Assembly: GCA_007922195.1 (NCBI GenBank)
Contig: ML681970.1
Location: forward strand, 1-64,000
Direction of reading: 5' to 3'
DNA length: 64,000 bases
DNA from: Podocnemis expansa
Taxonomy: Eukaryota > Chordata > Testudines > Podocnemididae
Position 1 is the first letter of the stretch; each line of letters opens with the position of its first letter. Below are positions 51,254 through 61,029 of this stretch, piece by piece. The translations under genes and the position numbers were made by a program. The notes below the pieces were generated by a model that searched no databases, had not been told where the DNA came from, and was given only the letters and a program-made list of their open reading frames with translations.

Positions 51254-51532
51254 TAGGGTTACCAGGTCCCAAAGCATGGAAAGGAGGAGGAAAGTATGAA
51301 GAGCAGGACTTTGGAGGACACATGGAGAAAATGTAGCATTAATGTAATATTCATCTGTTTTTAGGGGGCCCTGGCACACCTCCCCCTAAAAATAGGGTGT
51401 TCCAGCATACTTCAACCCCTGTAAGCAAAAAGGCAGACAAAATCATGTAGTTTTAGAATGCCTGCAGGATGGAGGACGTGAAGGTAAAGAGGGGGACATG
51501 TCCTCCTTTTGTCTGATAGTCTGGTAACCCCA
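51254..51532. mobile_element. hAT-type MITE, 279 bp
   Basis: Inverted ends TAGGGTTACCAGG and CTGGTAACCCCA. Identical octamers TCCAGGGG flank it at 51246-51253 and 51533-51540. The centre has a second inverted repeat, TTTTTAGGGGG and CCCCCTAAAAA. Confidence 0.93.
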
Positions 51533-51771
51533 TCCAGGGGGAACACAGGGGAAGTTTAGAGTGAGCACTGGGCAAGGGAGTGGCAGGGGAAGAGAGGTAG
51601 GAGAGAATGCAGGGGCCATGGTGGGAAGGATGGTCTGTGCCCTTTGGGGTGAGATCCAGGAATAGCTCAGGACAAATGGCAGAGGGCCACCTGTAGCTTT
51701 TGAGTCTTGGGAGTGCAGTGAAGGGTGAGCCAAGGCAAGGAGTTCTTGACTGGGGGGATGTAACAAGCCAA

Positions 51772-51971
51772 GTCCTCATAGACTGAGGCCAGATGGGCCC
51801 AACACGATCACCTAGTCTGATCTCCTGCACAGTACAGCCCACAGACTTTTCTCCACCCCATCCTGTCATAAACCCAGAACCTCTGGCTGAGTTACTGAAG
51901 TCCTCAAATCAGGATTTAAAGACTTCCTGTTATGGAGAAGCTACTACTTACACCAGGTTAAACTCATAGAC
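51772..51971 (-). repeat. CR1 3-prime-end fragment
   Basis: Antisense CR1 tail (TCATAGACTGAGGCCAGATG, CCTAGTCTGATCTCCTGCAC, TTAAAGACTTCC), similar to 52795-53890. Confidence 0.8.
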
Positions 51972-52794
51972 CAGTGGTGTCCCACAGTTTTTTTCATACT
52001 TGCCAATGTTGTGGTAAATGTATTAACGTTTTCATCACATGACAAAAAAAGTGAATACAATAAAAATATAAGAATGGTATGTTAATAAGTACATAAAAAT
52101 TAGAAGTGATTATAATTATAAGTAAGATAAATAGATAAAAAGCTTACCGCTACAAATTCGTGCTTGTGGGCATATACAACATTTACTATGTTTGAGTCTC
52201 AGAAACTGTCAAGAAATCTACATTACACTCAATGCTGATTAAGGTAGTTCTGAATTACACAGTGTGATGTTTGACAACAATGGCCGCGTGTGGATTTCAC
52301 CCAAAGCACAAGTGCATTTTGCAGCGTATGCGTATACTATATGTCAGGGGTCTCAAACATGCAGCCCGTGGGCAGCATGCGACCTGTAAAATTATTTCCT
52401 GTGGCCTGCAATGACACTGTCACTACCGATTTTTGCAATATCATTGTATGAAAAGGTTTCAGTGGTGCAGCCCTTGGGCTAACAAACTATTCCTCATGTG
52501 GCCCTCATGGTGATTTGAGTTTGAGACCTGTGCCATATAGGACCCAAGCACAAATCTGTAATTGTTAAAGGCAGAGAGGTGCTAAATTAAAACAATGTCA
52601 TTATTTTGTATCATGCAAATACACTTACACAAATACATTGTCGGCACAAAAAGGGGACAATGTTTTGAACTGTACATGTATAAATGAATGTTATTAAACA
52701 TTTTATTTAAAAAAAATAGGTGGTGGAAGTAAACCATCATTTCACCACAGGTCAATAGCCATGTGGCAAGTGGCGACCATGTTGGACACCATGG
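51972..52794. mobile_element. hAT-type element, 823 bp, with a nested hAT
   Basis: Identical octamers TCATAGAC flank it at 51964-51971 and 52795-52802. The ends CAGTGGTGTCCCAC and GTTGGACACCATGG are inverted. The interior is AT-rich and holds the element at 52345-52532. Confidence 0.92.
52345..52532. mobile_element. hAT-type MITE, 188 bp, nested
   Basis: The ends CAGGGGTCTCAAAC and GTTTGAGACCTGTG are inverted repeats. Flanks CTATATGT and CCATATAG are partly alike. A half copy lies at 15440-15572. Confidence 0.8.
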
Positions 52795-53890
52795 TCATAG
52801 ACTCTGAGGTCATCCAGTGTGAGCGCCTGCCCAGCGCAGGCCATGGAACCTCATCTGCCCACTCCTGTAATAAACATCTAACACAGTGATTCCCAACCTT
52901 TTCAAGGATGAGGACTCCTTCTTAATACCAAAAAATTTTGTGGACCCCCAGCAGCCACTGGGATCTGGCCCCCATCAGGGAGCAGTGCTGCTGCCGCTGG
53001 GATCCAGCCCCCACCACAGAGCAGTGGCACTGCTACTGCTGGAATCTGGTCCCCACCACTGCTGGAATCCAGCCCCCATCGCAGAGCAGTGGCGCTGCCA
53101 TCAGGATCTGGCCCCCACAGTGAAGCAGCAGCACCACCACCACCAGAATCCAGCCCCCACCATGGAGTGATGGCACTGCTGCTGCCAGAAGCACCACTGC
53201 CACCAGAATCCAGCCCTTGCCAGGGAGCAGTGGCACCACCACCAGGATCCAGCCCTTGTTGGGAGCAGCCCTCCACCCCTACCGTTGGGTCCTCTCCAAC
53301 CCCTCCCATGGGTCTCCTGGAGATTCCTGCCAGCTTTTTGTCCCCCCACTGGGGCCTCTGCCAGCTCCCCAGCACAGATATCCCTTACCCCCCTGAACCC
53401 TATTTACCCCCCTTCCTGGCTTTCCCCACACTTATCTGCAGGCTGCAGCTAGCAGATACAAACTGCTTCTGCACCAGGCTTTTCCCGCCATACACAGCCC
53501 ATGTGCTTGGGCTCTGCAGGTTGGGAGATTTTAAATTATCTCAGCTCCCAGCAGTGTCCGTGGACCCCTTGCAATAACTCTGTGGCCCCAGAGGGGTCCA
53601 TGGACCACAGTTTGGGAACCACTGCTCTAACCTATGACTGAGTCATTGAAGTCCTCAGATCATGGTTTAAAGACTTTAAAGTACAGAGAATCCACCAGCA
53701 ATGAGCTGCACTCCATGCCACAGAGGAAGAAGAAATCCCCCAGGGCTTCTACCAATCTGCTCTGGAGGAAAATTCCTTCCCAACATCAAATATGGTGATC
53801 AGGTAAACCCTGAGCATGTGGGCAGGACTCTGCAGCCAGACCTCCAAGAAAGAATTCTCTGTGATAACTCAGAACCCACCCCATCAAACG
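52795..53890 (-). mobile_element. CR1 3-prime end split by a hAT
   Basis: Antisense CR1 tail from TCATAGACTCTGAGGTCATC to TAACATC, resuming at 53625 with CTCTAACCTATGACTGAGTC and running to AACCCACCCCATCAAACG. It is the clearest copy of this tail in the window. Confidence 0.85.
52884..53624. mobile_element. hAT-type element, 741 bp, with an internal variable repeat
   Basis: The ends CAGTGATTCCCAACCTTTTC and CAGTTTGGGAACCACTG are inverted. Flanks ATCTAACA and CTCTAACC match at 6 of 8. The section 52960-53270 is an irregular tandem of units like CCACCAGAATCCAGCCCCCA with GAGCAGTGGC. ORFs of 157-162 codons run through it on both strands. Confidence 0.87.
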
Positions 53891-53897
53891 TCCCACC

Positions 53898-54967
53898 CAA
53901 GGCTGTAAGTAGAGCGGGGCAACCATGTTTTAGGGGGCACCATTTGTGGTTTTTAAAAGGCAAGCAGGGAAATTCTCACAGCTGCTGTTAATGCAAGCCA
54001 TCTTTTCCCAGACCCAACCAACAAGTTCCAGCTCATAAAGCGAAAGGGTTGCTCTCCTTTTGAAAGTGGTTCTGACCACACCGTTCAAGAACCGCCCCAA
54101 GCAAACACCCAAGGTTTGCTATAGTGCTGTGGGTCAGGCCAGGCTCAATCCCCTGCAGTGAAATCTCTGGCAAGCACCTCCTCAGGTAGGGCAGCCAGGC
54201 CGGCTCTTGCCCAGCTAGTGGCAGCAGGGCAGGGCGGGCTAGCTGAGCTGAGCACCCAAACAGGCAGCTGGGCCAGACAAGGGGCACGCATACTGCCAGG
54301 ATGGCCCAGCAGCTCTCCCCGGCCGCTGCGCAATGGATGCCTGCATGGAGCCGAGTGCGCTGTCCCAGGGCAGCTGGTTCGACTGCAGTGTCTGCCTTGT
54401 CTTGCCCCTGCCCCTGTGTGCTCCATCCCCAGACACAAACACATGCTGCCATGGTGCCGCATGTCTGCAGCGTGTCGTGTCCTCCAACCTGCTCCACCTC
54501 GCAAACTTCACCTTGCGCCCCCTGCTGCTGTTGTAGCCCTGCGGGGTGGAGGGAGTCCCCTGGCAGAGACAGCAATAGAAGAGGGGAGCCCTGCTCGGGC
54601 TGCGGTGATGCCTCCTCAGCAGCATGAGCAGTCCACAGAGCATGTGTGCTGGCCGACCGGGCCAAGCTTGCTGCTGTCCCCTGCAGCCAGGTGCCTCCCA
54701 TGGAGGAAGAGAAGGAACAAGTGTCTCCTGCCCCTCTGACCTTGGTGTGAGCTGTGCACTCAGAGGCTAGGCCTGGTTGCGGCTTGGTGCTCTGGAGTGG
54801 ATCCCGGGGGAAGTCCAGGGTAGGGAGGGAGCAGGCCTCCAGGGAGAGGCAGGTGGCTGGGGCTGGATCCGGCGCCGGGGTGGGGCAAAGGGCAGCAACA
54901 CTCCGGGGGGGGGGGGCGTGTTTCCTGCTGCTTGCATCAGGTGCCAAAATGCCTAGTTCCGGCACTG
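53898..54967. mobile_element. hAT-type element, 1,070 bp, carrying a 314-codon open frame
   Basis: Left CAAGGCTGTAAGTAG and right CTAGTTCCGGCACTG form imperfect inverted ends like those at 43655-44147. Flanks GTCCCACC and GTCCCTTC match at 6 of 8. The GC-rich interior is open on the minus strand for almost its whole length, from a GTG at 54977. No transposase motif was recognised. Confidence 0.75.
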
Positions 54968-55034
54968 GTCCCTTCACAGGTCATTGGCATAGTCAAGTAC
55001 AGTAGTCAAAGATCAGTCAATAGCCAAACTAGGC

Positions 55035-55480
55035 TGTCCCATCACACCATCCCTTCCATAAATTTATCTAGCTCAATTTTGAAGTAGCTAAATTTTTTGC
55101 TCCCACAGTTCCCCTTGGAAAACTATTCCAGAACTTCATTCCTCTGATGGTTAGAAACCTGTGTCTAATTTTAAGTCTAAACTTCCTAATGGCCAGTTTA
55201 TAGCCATTAACTCTTGTGTCCACACTTGTGCTGAAGTTCAGTAACTCCTCTCCCTTCTTGGTATTTATAAACCAGATGTTGCAGAGGAAGGCAGCATCCC
55301 CCATACCAGGTCTTTGCCAATCTAACCCAGAAGAAATTTCTTTGCTACCCCAAATCTAGCAAGCAGTTAGAGCCTGGGCATGTGGGTGACTCTCACCAGC
55401 CAGACTCCAGGGAGGAAGTCTCCATAGTAACTTAGCACCTTGCCCATTGAGTGTCCCATCTCCAGCCAGCCATGATATTT
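55035..55480 (-). repeat. CR1 3-prime-end fragment(s)
   Basis: Antisense CR1 words (ATAAATTTATCTAGCTCAAT, TCTAAACTTCCTAATGGCCA, GAGCCTGGGCATGTGGGTGA). The join near 55280 suggests two pieces. Confidence 0.75.
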
Positions 55481-55702
55481 ATTAACAGCAGTCATAGATG
55501 GTTCATATGCTATGGTCAGCCTCCCATCCTGCCCTCTTTTGCATGCACACAGACTGCTCAGATCTCTGGCTCACTTATAGTTCCCTGCCACCTCTGCAGG
55601 TGTGTGCAGCACTTCATTTGAAAAACACAGGAGTCCTCTGCTCCTTAGACCAGTGGTTCTCAATCACTGTGTTGGGACACATTACTGTGTCACCACACAG
55701 CA

Positions 55703-57038
55703 ATGTGTGCATGTTACGGGATGCATATCTGCACACGCTGGGTTATGATCTATATGATTTTTTACACTGTGACTGTATGATTTGTTGCCAGTTACACCAT
55801 GCAATGTTTCTTTATGGATGCTTATAACCTATTCTACATGCGCAGTATGATGCCAGGTTTCATACAACAACATTAATGTGCACAGATGTGTAGCATGTTT
55901 AATATAGCTGGGGGGGGAGACAGATAGGGTACGGCTACACTATGTGTTTAAGTCGACTTAAGGGCCCTTAAATCAACTTAAACAGAGCCTTGTCTACACT
56001 GCAGGGCAATAAAGTCAACTTTAGGGTCCAGTAAAGTCGACTTTATAAGGTCCACTTATAAAGTTGACTCTATTAAATCAACTTAAGGCAACGTGGACTA
56101 AAGTCAACTTAGTGCAGTGGGAGCATTAATTCGACTTTATTAAGTCAAATTAAGCCAGGACACCCATTTAAAGTCGACTTCGTAAAGTTGACTTAATGTA
56201 GTGTGTACTCATCAAGTTGACTTAATAAGGTCTACTTAAAGTCGACTTTAAGCAGATTTTATTAAGTCAACTTAATAAAGTCGACTTAGCTTTTACAATG
56301 TTGATATAGCCATAAAGCCCTCTCACATCAGGCAGACAAGCACCTGGAGCACACAACAAAGGTATGCTAATTGAGGTGGCTTGGAAGAGCCAAAGGGATT
56401 GCCTCTGCCCAGAAAGTGAGGGATCCGAGCAGATTTTTAGAAACAAAGAAAGACACTGGGAAGGACCAGGGGCTTTTAGCAGGAGACTTTCCATCTTGAA
56501 ACAACTTCAGTCAAGACCTGGGCCCCGCCTGGTTACGGGCAGAGACTGGCTGTACAAACATCTGACAGCCGAATATCTTGAGCATGAACTTGGAGTATGA
56601 AGTCCATTTAACTAGGGATATTAGGTTAGTATGCGTGTTTTACCTTTTATTTCCTTGTGCTCACTCCTGACTCATTTATATTGTGATCCTGTCATGATTG
56701 GCCATATTCCCAGTTAGAATTATAATTCGATCAATAAACTTGTAGTTGTTTTATCTAAAGCTGTGTGATCTTTAGAGGGTATGAGTGAAGAAGGCTGGGC
56801 ATGATCCATTTCTTTGTTAAATGGAGAGACTTGAATGTATGGAGATTGGGAGTGGGCCCCAGTCTTTGTAGACAGTGGCTCCCACAATGGCATCTGGGGC
56901 CGAGGGTGCTTGCTGAGGGACCATCCTTCAAGTAACGAGAGGGCGTACACCCACTGCTTGGGACTGATTACACGCAAGAAGCTAGAGTGGACTGACTCAG
57001 GAGTGAGTGGTCACTTGGCAAAGAGGGGCAAACAGGGG
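55703..57038 (+). mobile_element. Endogenous retrovirus LTR, left part (continues at 60502-60575)
   Basis: It aligns with the reverse complement of 57455-58603, for example ATGCAATGTTTCT followed by AACCTATTCTACATG, the signal CAATAAACTTG (56732-56742) and TAAAGCTGTGTGATCTTTAG. It is split by a MITE (55925-56314) and by the element starting at 57039. The left border is approximate. Confidence 0.8.
55925..56314. mobile_element. MITE made of repeated AAGTCGACTT-like palindromes
   Basis: About 14 variants of (T)AAAGTCGACTTTA or AAGTTGACTT occur in 370 bases. The termini TAGGGTACGGCTACACTA and (complement) TATGGCTATATCAAC form an imperfect inverted pair. It interrupts the LTR. Confidence 0.85.
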
Positions 57039-57454
57039 CAGAGCCATCCTTAGGATAGGTCAAATGGGACATTTGACATGGGCCCCGTGCTTTGGGGGGC
57101 CCTGCAGGGCCTGCACCCCCCCCCATGGCAGGAATCGGCATGAGCCCCACCTCTCCCACAGTGAGCCCCAAATGGCAGACACAGGCTCACTCAGAGGCTG
57201 CCTGCCACCCCCTTGCCCTGGAGCCTCCAGCTGAGCAATTAGCTGGAGGGGAGAGGGAGGTTTAACCCTTTCCTCCCCCAGCAGCTACTGCCAGCACCAG
57301 CCCAGGGAACACACAACCAGGTAAGTACTGGGGGGAGTCTAGTGGGACCCTGAGCCTGAGCCTGGAGGGGGACAAGGGTGCTCGGGATCCAAGTCTCTCC
57401 CTGGGCCCCGATTCACATTGGGCTAGTGGGGGGCAGGTAGATCAGGGATCATGC

Positions 57455-58603
57455 TGTGACAGACCACTCCCCAGATCCCATTCAGTGTGCTGCTATGACC
57501 TCCTAATTCCCACTCTTGAACCCTGATTCATCTCGCTTTGCCAAGTGACCACGTACTCCTGAGTAAGTCCACGCCAGCCTCTTGCATGCAGTCGGTCCCA
57601 TGCAGGGGGTGTATGCCCCTGGCTACTAGAGGGAGGGTCCCCCAGCAAGCATCCCCAGCCCCTGTTACTACACCAGGAGCCACTGTCTACAGAGATTGGG
57701 AACCACTCCCAACCACCACACACTCAAGTCCCTCCATTTAACAAAGAAATGGATTGTGCCCAGCCTCCTTCACTCACACCCTCTAAAGATCACACAGCTT
57801 TAGGTAAAACAACTACTAGTTTATTGATCAGATTATAATTCTAAGTGAGAATATGGCCAAGCATGGCAGAATCACAGTAAGAGTAAGTCAGGAGAGACCA
57901 CAAGAAAATAAAAGGCAAAATGCACATGCTAACCTAATACTTCTACTTAACTAACCTCATAGTCTAAACAAGTTCATGCTTAAGGTGTTTAGCTGTTAGA
58001 TGTTTTCACAGCCAGTCTCTGCCTGAGGCCAGGCAGGGCCCATATCTTGCGTGGAGTTGTTTCAAGATGGAGAGTCCCAGTTCAAAAAACCTTCTAAAAC
58101 TTCCAGGTCTCAATTTCCAAAGGGGCAGCTGTGTTAGTCTAGTCCAGCAAAAAACAACAACAACAACAACAACAAAAACCAAGGAGTCATGTAGCACTTA
58201 AGACTTACAGATTTATTTTTTGCATGAGATTTCATGGGAGAAAAATCCCACTTCGTCCGATGCTTGTCTGTCTTTGTTTCCAAACCCCTCAGCCCCTCCA
58301 TTTCAGGGCTGAGGTGATTCTTTTATCTCTTCACAGACACCGCCATTAGCATACCTTTGTCTCTGTCTGACACTGCTGGGAGAGACCTCTGTTTCTTTCC
58401 TTATACCTGAGCCATAGAAAGCATGTTACATGTTTGTTCACACATATGAAGTTGTAGGAAACATCATAGAAATCATGTAGAATAGGTTATTAGCATCCAC
58501 ACAGAAACATTGCATTGTGCAATTGGCAGCAAATCATGTAATTCCAGTGTACAAGTGAACAGGAAAATCATGTAGCTCACAACCCAGGGTGCATACCATC
58601 ACA
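57455..58603 (-). mobile_element. Endogenous retrovirus solo LTR, 1,149 bp
   Basis: On the minus strand it begins TGTGATGGTATGCACCC and ends GGTCTGTCACA, so it has TG...CA ends with inverted TGTGA/TCACA. Identical 5-mers CATGC flank it (57450-57454, 58604-58608). A polyadenylation signal lies near 57815. No gag, pol or env sequence adjoins it. A PLE tail is inserted at 58114-58268. Confidence 0.88.
58114..58268 (-). repeat. PLE 3-prime tail, solo copy, with (AAC)n
   Basis: Reverse complement of the PLE tail, from TTCCAAAGGGGCAGCTGTGT to AAAAATCCCACTTCGTCCG. It has an expanded (AAC)n run at 58155-58182. Confidence 0.9.
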
Positions 58604-58645
58604 CATGCCCCTCTGGGCCCCAGGTCATGCTGGGTTGGTGGCCAG

Positions 58646-59007
58646 CACTGTTCCCCTTAAGCTGTGCGGCTGCGCGGCCGCGCAGCCCACCAAGCCCCCC
58701 CCCGCGCAGGGAAGGCTGCTGGCCGCGCAGGGCCGGCAGCCAGAGGCCCTGCTCACAGCTCCTGCAGGGCAGGGAGTTATTAAATCTCCCGCCCACAGAA
58801 GCTCTAACGGAGCATGCCCAGAATATCTGAGCATGCTCCGTTAGTGCTTCTCTGGCCCAGGAGCTGTGACAGGGCCATGCAAGGTAAGCGGGGGGCGGGG
58901 CGGGGGACGACAGGCCGCCAGGATCAGGCCCGCACAGGGGGTGGGGGGCTCCGTGCAGCGAGCAACAGGAGTTGCTCAGCTGCTGGTGGGTCTTAGAGGG
59001 AACACTG
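58646..59007. mobile_element. hAT-type MITE, 362 bp, CpG-rich with internal hairpin
   Basis: The ends CACTGTTCCCCTTAAGC and TCTTAGAGGGAACACTG are inverted. Identical octamers GTGGCCAG flank it (58638-58645, 59008-59015). A 19-base inverted repeat (58799-58817 with 58831-58849) has one mismatch and a 13-base loop. Confidence 0.95.
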
Positions 59008-59015
59008 GTGGCCAG

Positions 59016-60380
59016 GCAAGAGGATGGCAGGCAGGCCAGGCCAAGGACTGCCCCCAACACCCCAGGCCAGGTGGTGAGGCTGGAGAGCAAGCTGGGCCAG
59101 GGATCCTGTGTGATCATTGATCACCAGCCATTTTCTGGGATGGACCCTCGCTTTTGTGGGAGTTGTTTGCATCACTTAGCCACTAAGGTAGTACTAGCAT
59201 TTCATCAGGACAGGCTGGTATTGACTGATTCCATAACACACACCCTTCATTCATACATCTTGTTCACATATTTAAATAAAATTCCAGAGTATACACCTAA
59301 AAAGTTTTATCAAGAATACAAAATAGAGTTCTAAATTTACAACATCAAGCTTTGTTGGACATTGGTTACAATGTCTATTAAACTGAGTAAGTTATTTCAG
59401 TTATGATATTAACAAACAGATACATTGTTGCCTAATAGATGCTTTAAAGGTACATTCAATTAATTTTCTCTCTGTCTCCCTACATTGTGGCTACAGAAGT
59501 CTGCTACACTAGCACGAAGAATACAGTTAGGGAAAGGAATTCCTTGAGTGAAGTATATGGTATTAATTTATACAGTATTGCCAGTTTCAAGAGATCAAAA
59601 ATCACAAGAATGGCAAAAATAAGTTCTTGGGGGGGTGGCAAGATTATAGAATAGAATAGAATAGAATAGAATTATAGGGTTAATCTCCTGATGTTTGAAT
59701 TCCCTCTACCCATCCCAGGGTGAGTAGGTGACAATTAGTGTTGCCTGCTTTTCTACCACAGATACTGGGTAAGTTTTCATCTTTTTACCCATCTTTTATA
59801 TTTGCTGATTCTCAAGTAAATCTATGCAACTTCCTGTGTCTTGCTTCCTCAGAGCTCCCGTGTGATCACCGTAAATGGCTGGTGATCAGACATGATTTTC
59901 ATCTTGTATTTTTTTCTTTTTCCTTTCTGGGTGGATCCTTCTTGCTTTTCCCATCCTGAGTGAAATGGACTTGTTTGCCTCATGGGTTCCCTAACTTCCC
60001 CCACCTGGTTTGCATGCACCTGTAAGTTTGGACTAGGCCAGAGCCTATTTAAATTTTCTGCCTTGCAGCATGTCCAGGCATTTGGCCGAGGGCAGGAACA
60101 GCATGGGAAATTGCAGATGCCGTCCTGCCTTCCTTAGTGCCTGCCACCCAGCTGCACTTCTCTTACTCTCCTGATACCCCACTCTATCCTTCCCTGCTCC
60201 CCACTCTCATGCTGCCACTCAGAAGATTGTGGGGAAGGCAAGCACCACAGCAAAGTTCATGGGAGGGGCAGGGGTGGAAGTCCCAGGAACAGTATGATCC
60301 ATCACCCTCCTTCCTACTCCCATTTGCGGAGTTTCTCGGCTCCTGATATTCAGCAACAGGAACCTTGAAGGGTTAGGGAA
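59016..60380. other. AT-rich segment of unknown origin inside the nested stack
   Basis: No family was recognised. It contains a perfect 16-base inverted repeat, TGATCACCAGCCATTT at 59118-59133 with its complement at 59873-59888, and a short (ATAGA)n run at 59646-59672. Confidence 0.5.
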
Positions 60381-60883
60381 TGATGTGCCTTGTCAGGCAC
60401 TCCCCTGGGCAGGCTGGCCCCGCCTGCCCCAGTGCTGGGGTGGGTGGGGCCCCGCAGACAGCAATTCACCCAGGGCCCGCACCCCCCTAGGGATGGCCCT
60501 GAACTGTGGTTCAGGAGTGGGAACTGGGGGTTCACAGCAGCACACCAGATTGGATCTGGGGAGCAGCCTGTCGCAGTGTGCCACAGACAGCCAGGAAGAT
60601 GGCTGGAATTGGCCTGGGGTGAATGGGCTTGTGTGTCCTGTAGGGTCACAGTATGCTGCCAAGTGTGTCATGACCTGCAAAAGGTTGAGAACTGCTGCCT
60701 TAGACCACGGACAGGAGAGGAGGAGCATGCTGCTAGGACTCCAGCTTTTGCCTTGCTTTCCCTGCATCTTTTCTCCTTTCCACACTAATGACTAAATCAG
60801 CCTAGTAGGCAGCAATCTCTAACCCTCAGCATGACTGTTAGTCGTCATCTGATTGACTTCCAAGCATTCAGTGGAGCTGTGGG

Positions 60884-61029
60884 CAGTGCTGGAACTAGGT
60901 ATTTTGGCTCCCAGGTCACGCCTGGAAAAAAGAGCATGAAACACACCCTCAAATCAAGCAGCAAAGTGGAGTCACTCAATACAGCACCCAGGACAAAGCC
61001 CCAGTCAGCCCAGCCTAGTTATGGCCCTA
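60884..61029. mobile_element. hAT-type MITE, 146 bp
   Basis: Left CAGTGCTGGAACTAGG and right CCTAGTTATGGCCCTA are inverted. Flanks GCTGTGGG and GCTGCAGG match at 6 of 8. The termini match the group at 43655 and 53898. Confidence 0.7.

Larger units (their letters stand above)
57039..60501. mobile_element. hAT-type element with further insertions
   Basis: The left end CAGAGCCATCCTTAGG and the right end CTAGGGATGGCCCTG are inverted repeats. Flanks AACAGGGG and AACTGTGG match at 6 of 8, and both sides continue the LTR sequence. Inside lie the solo LTR at 57455-58603 and the MITE at 58646-59007. Confidence 0.75.
55651..60697. mobile_element. hAT MITE split by a 4.9-kb nested transposon stack
   Basis: The left end CAGTGGTTCTCAAT and the right end GGTTGAGAACTGCTG are inverted repeats, flanked by identical octamers CCTTAGAC at 55643-55650 and 60698-60705. 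The element's own sequence is probably only about 55651-55702 and 60576-60697. Everything between is later insertions. Confidence 0.85.

Noticed and set aside
52886..53577. Repetitive Pro/Ser- and Gly/Trp-rich ORFs
   Set aside because: They come from the internal variable repeat of a hAT element read in several frames.
54130..54900. Possible CpG-island promoter
   Set aside because: The GC-rich block lies within inverted hAT ends and near-matching target duplications, with no exon beside it.
44264..60575. A retrovirus with coding genes
   Set aside because: Only LTR sequence is present; no gag, pol or env reading was found next to any of the three copies.
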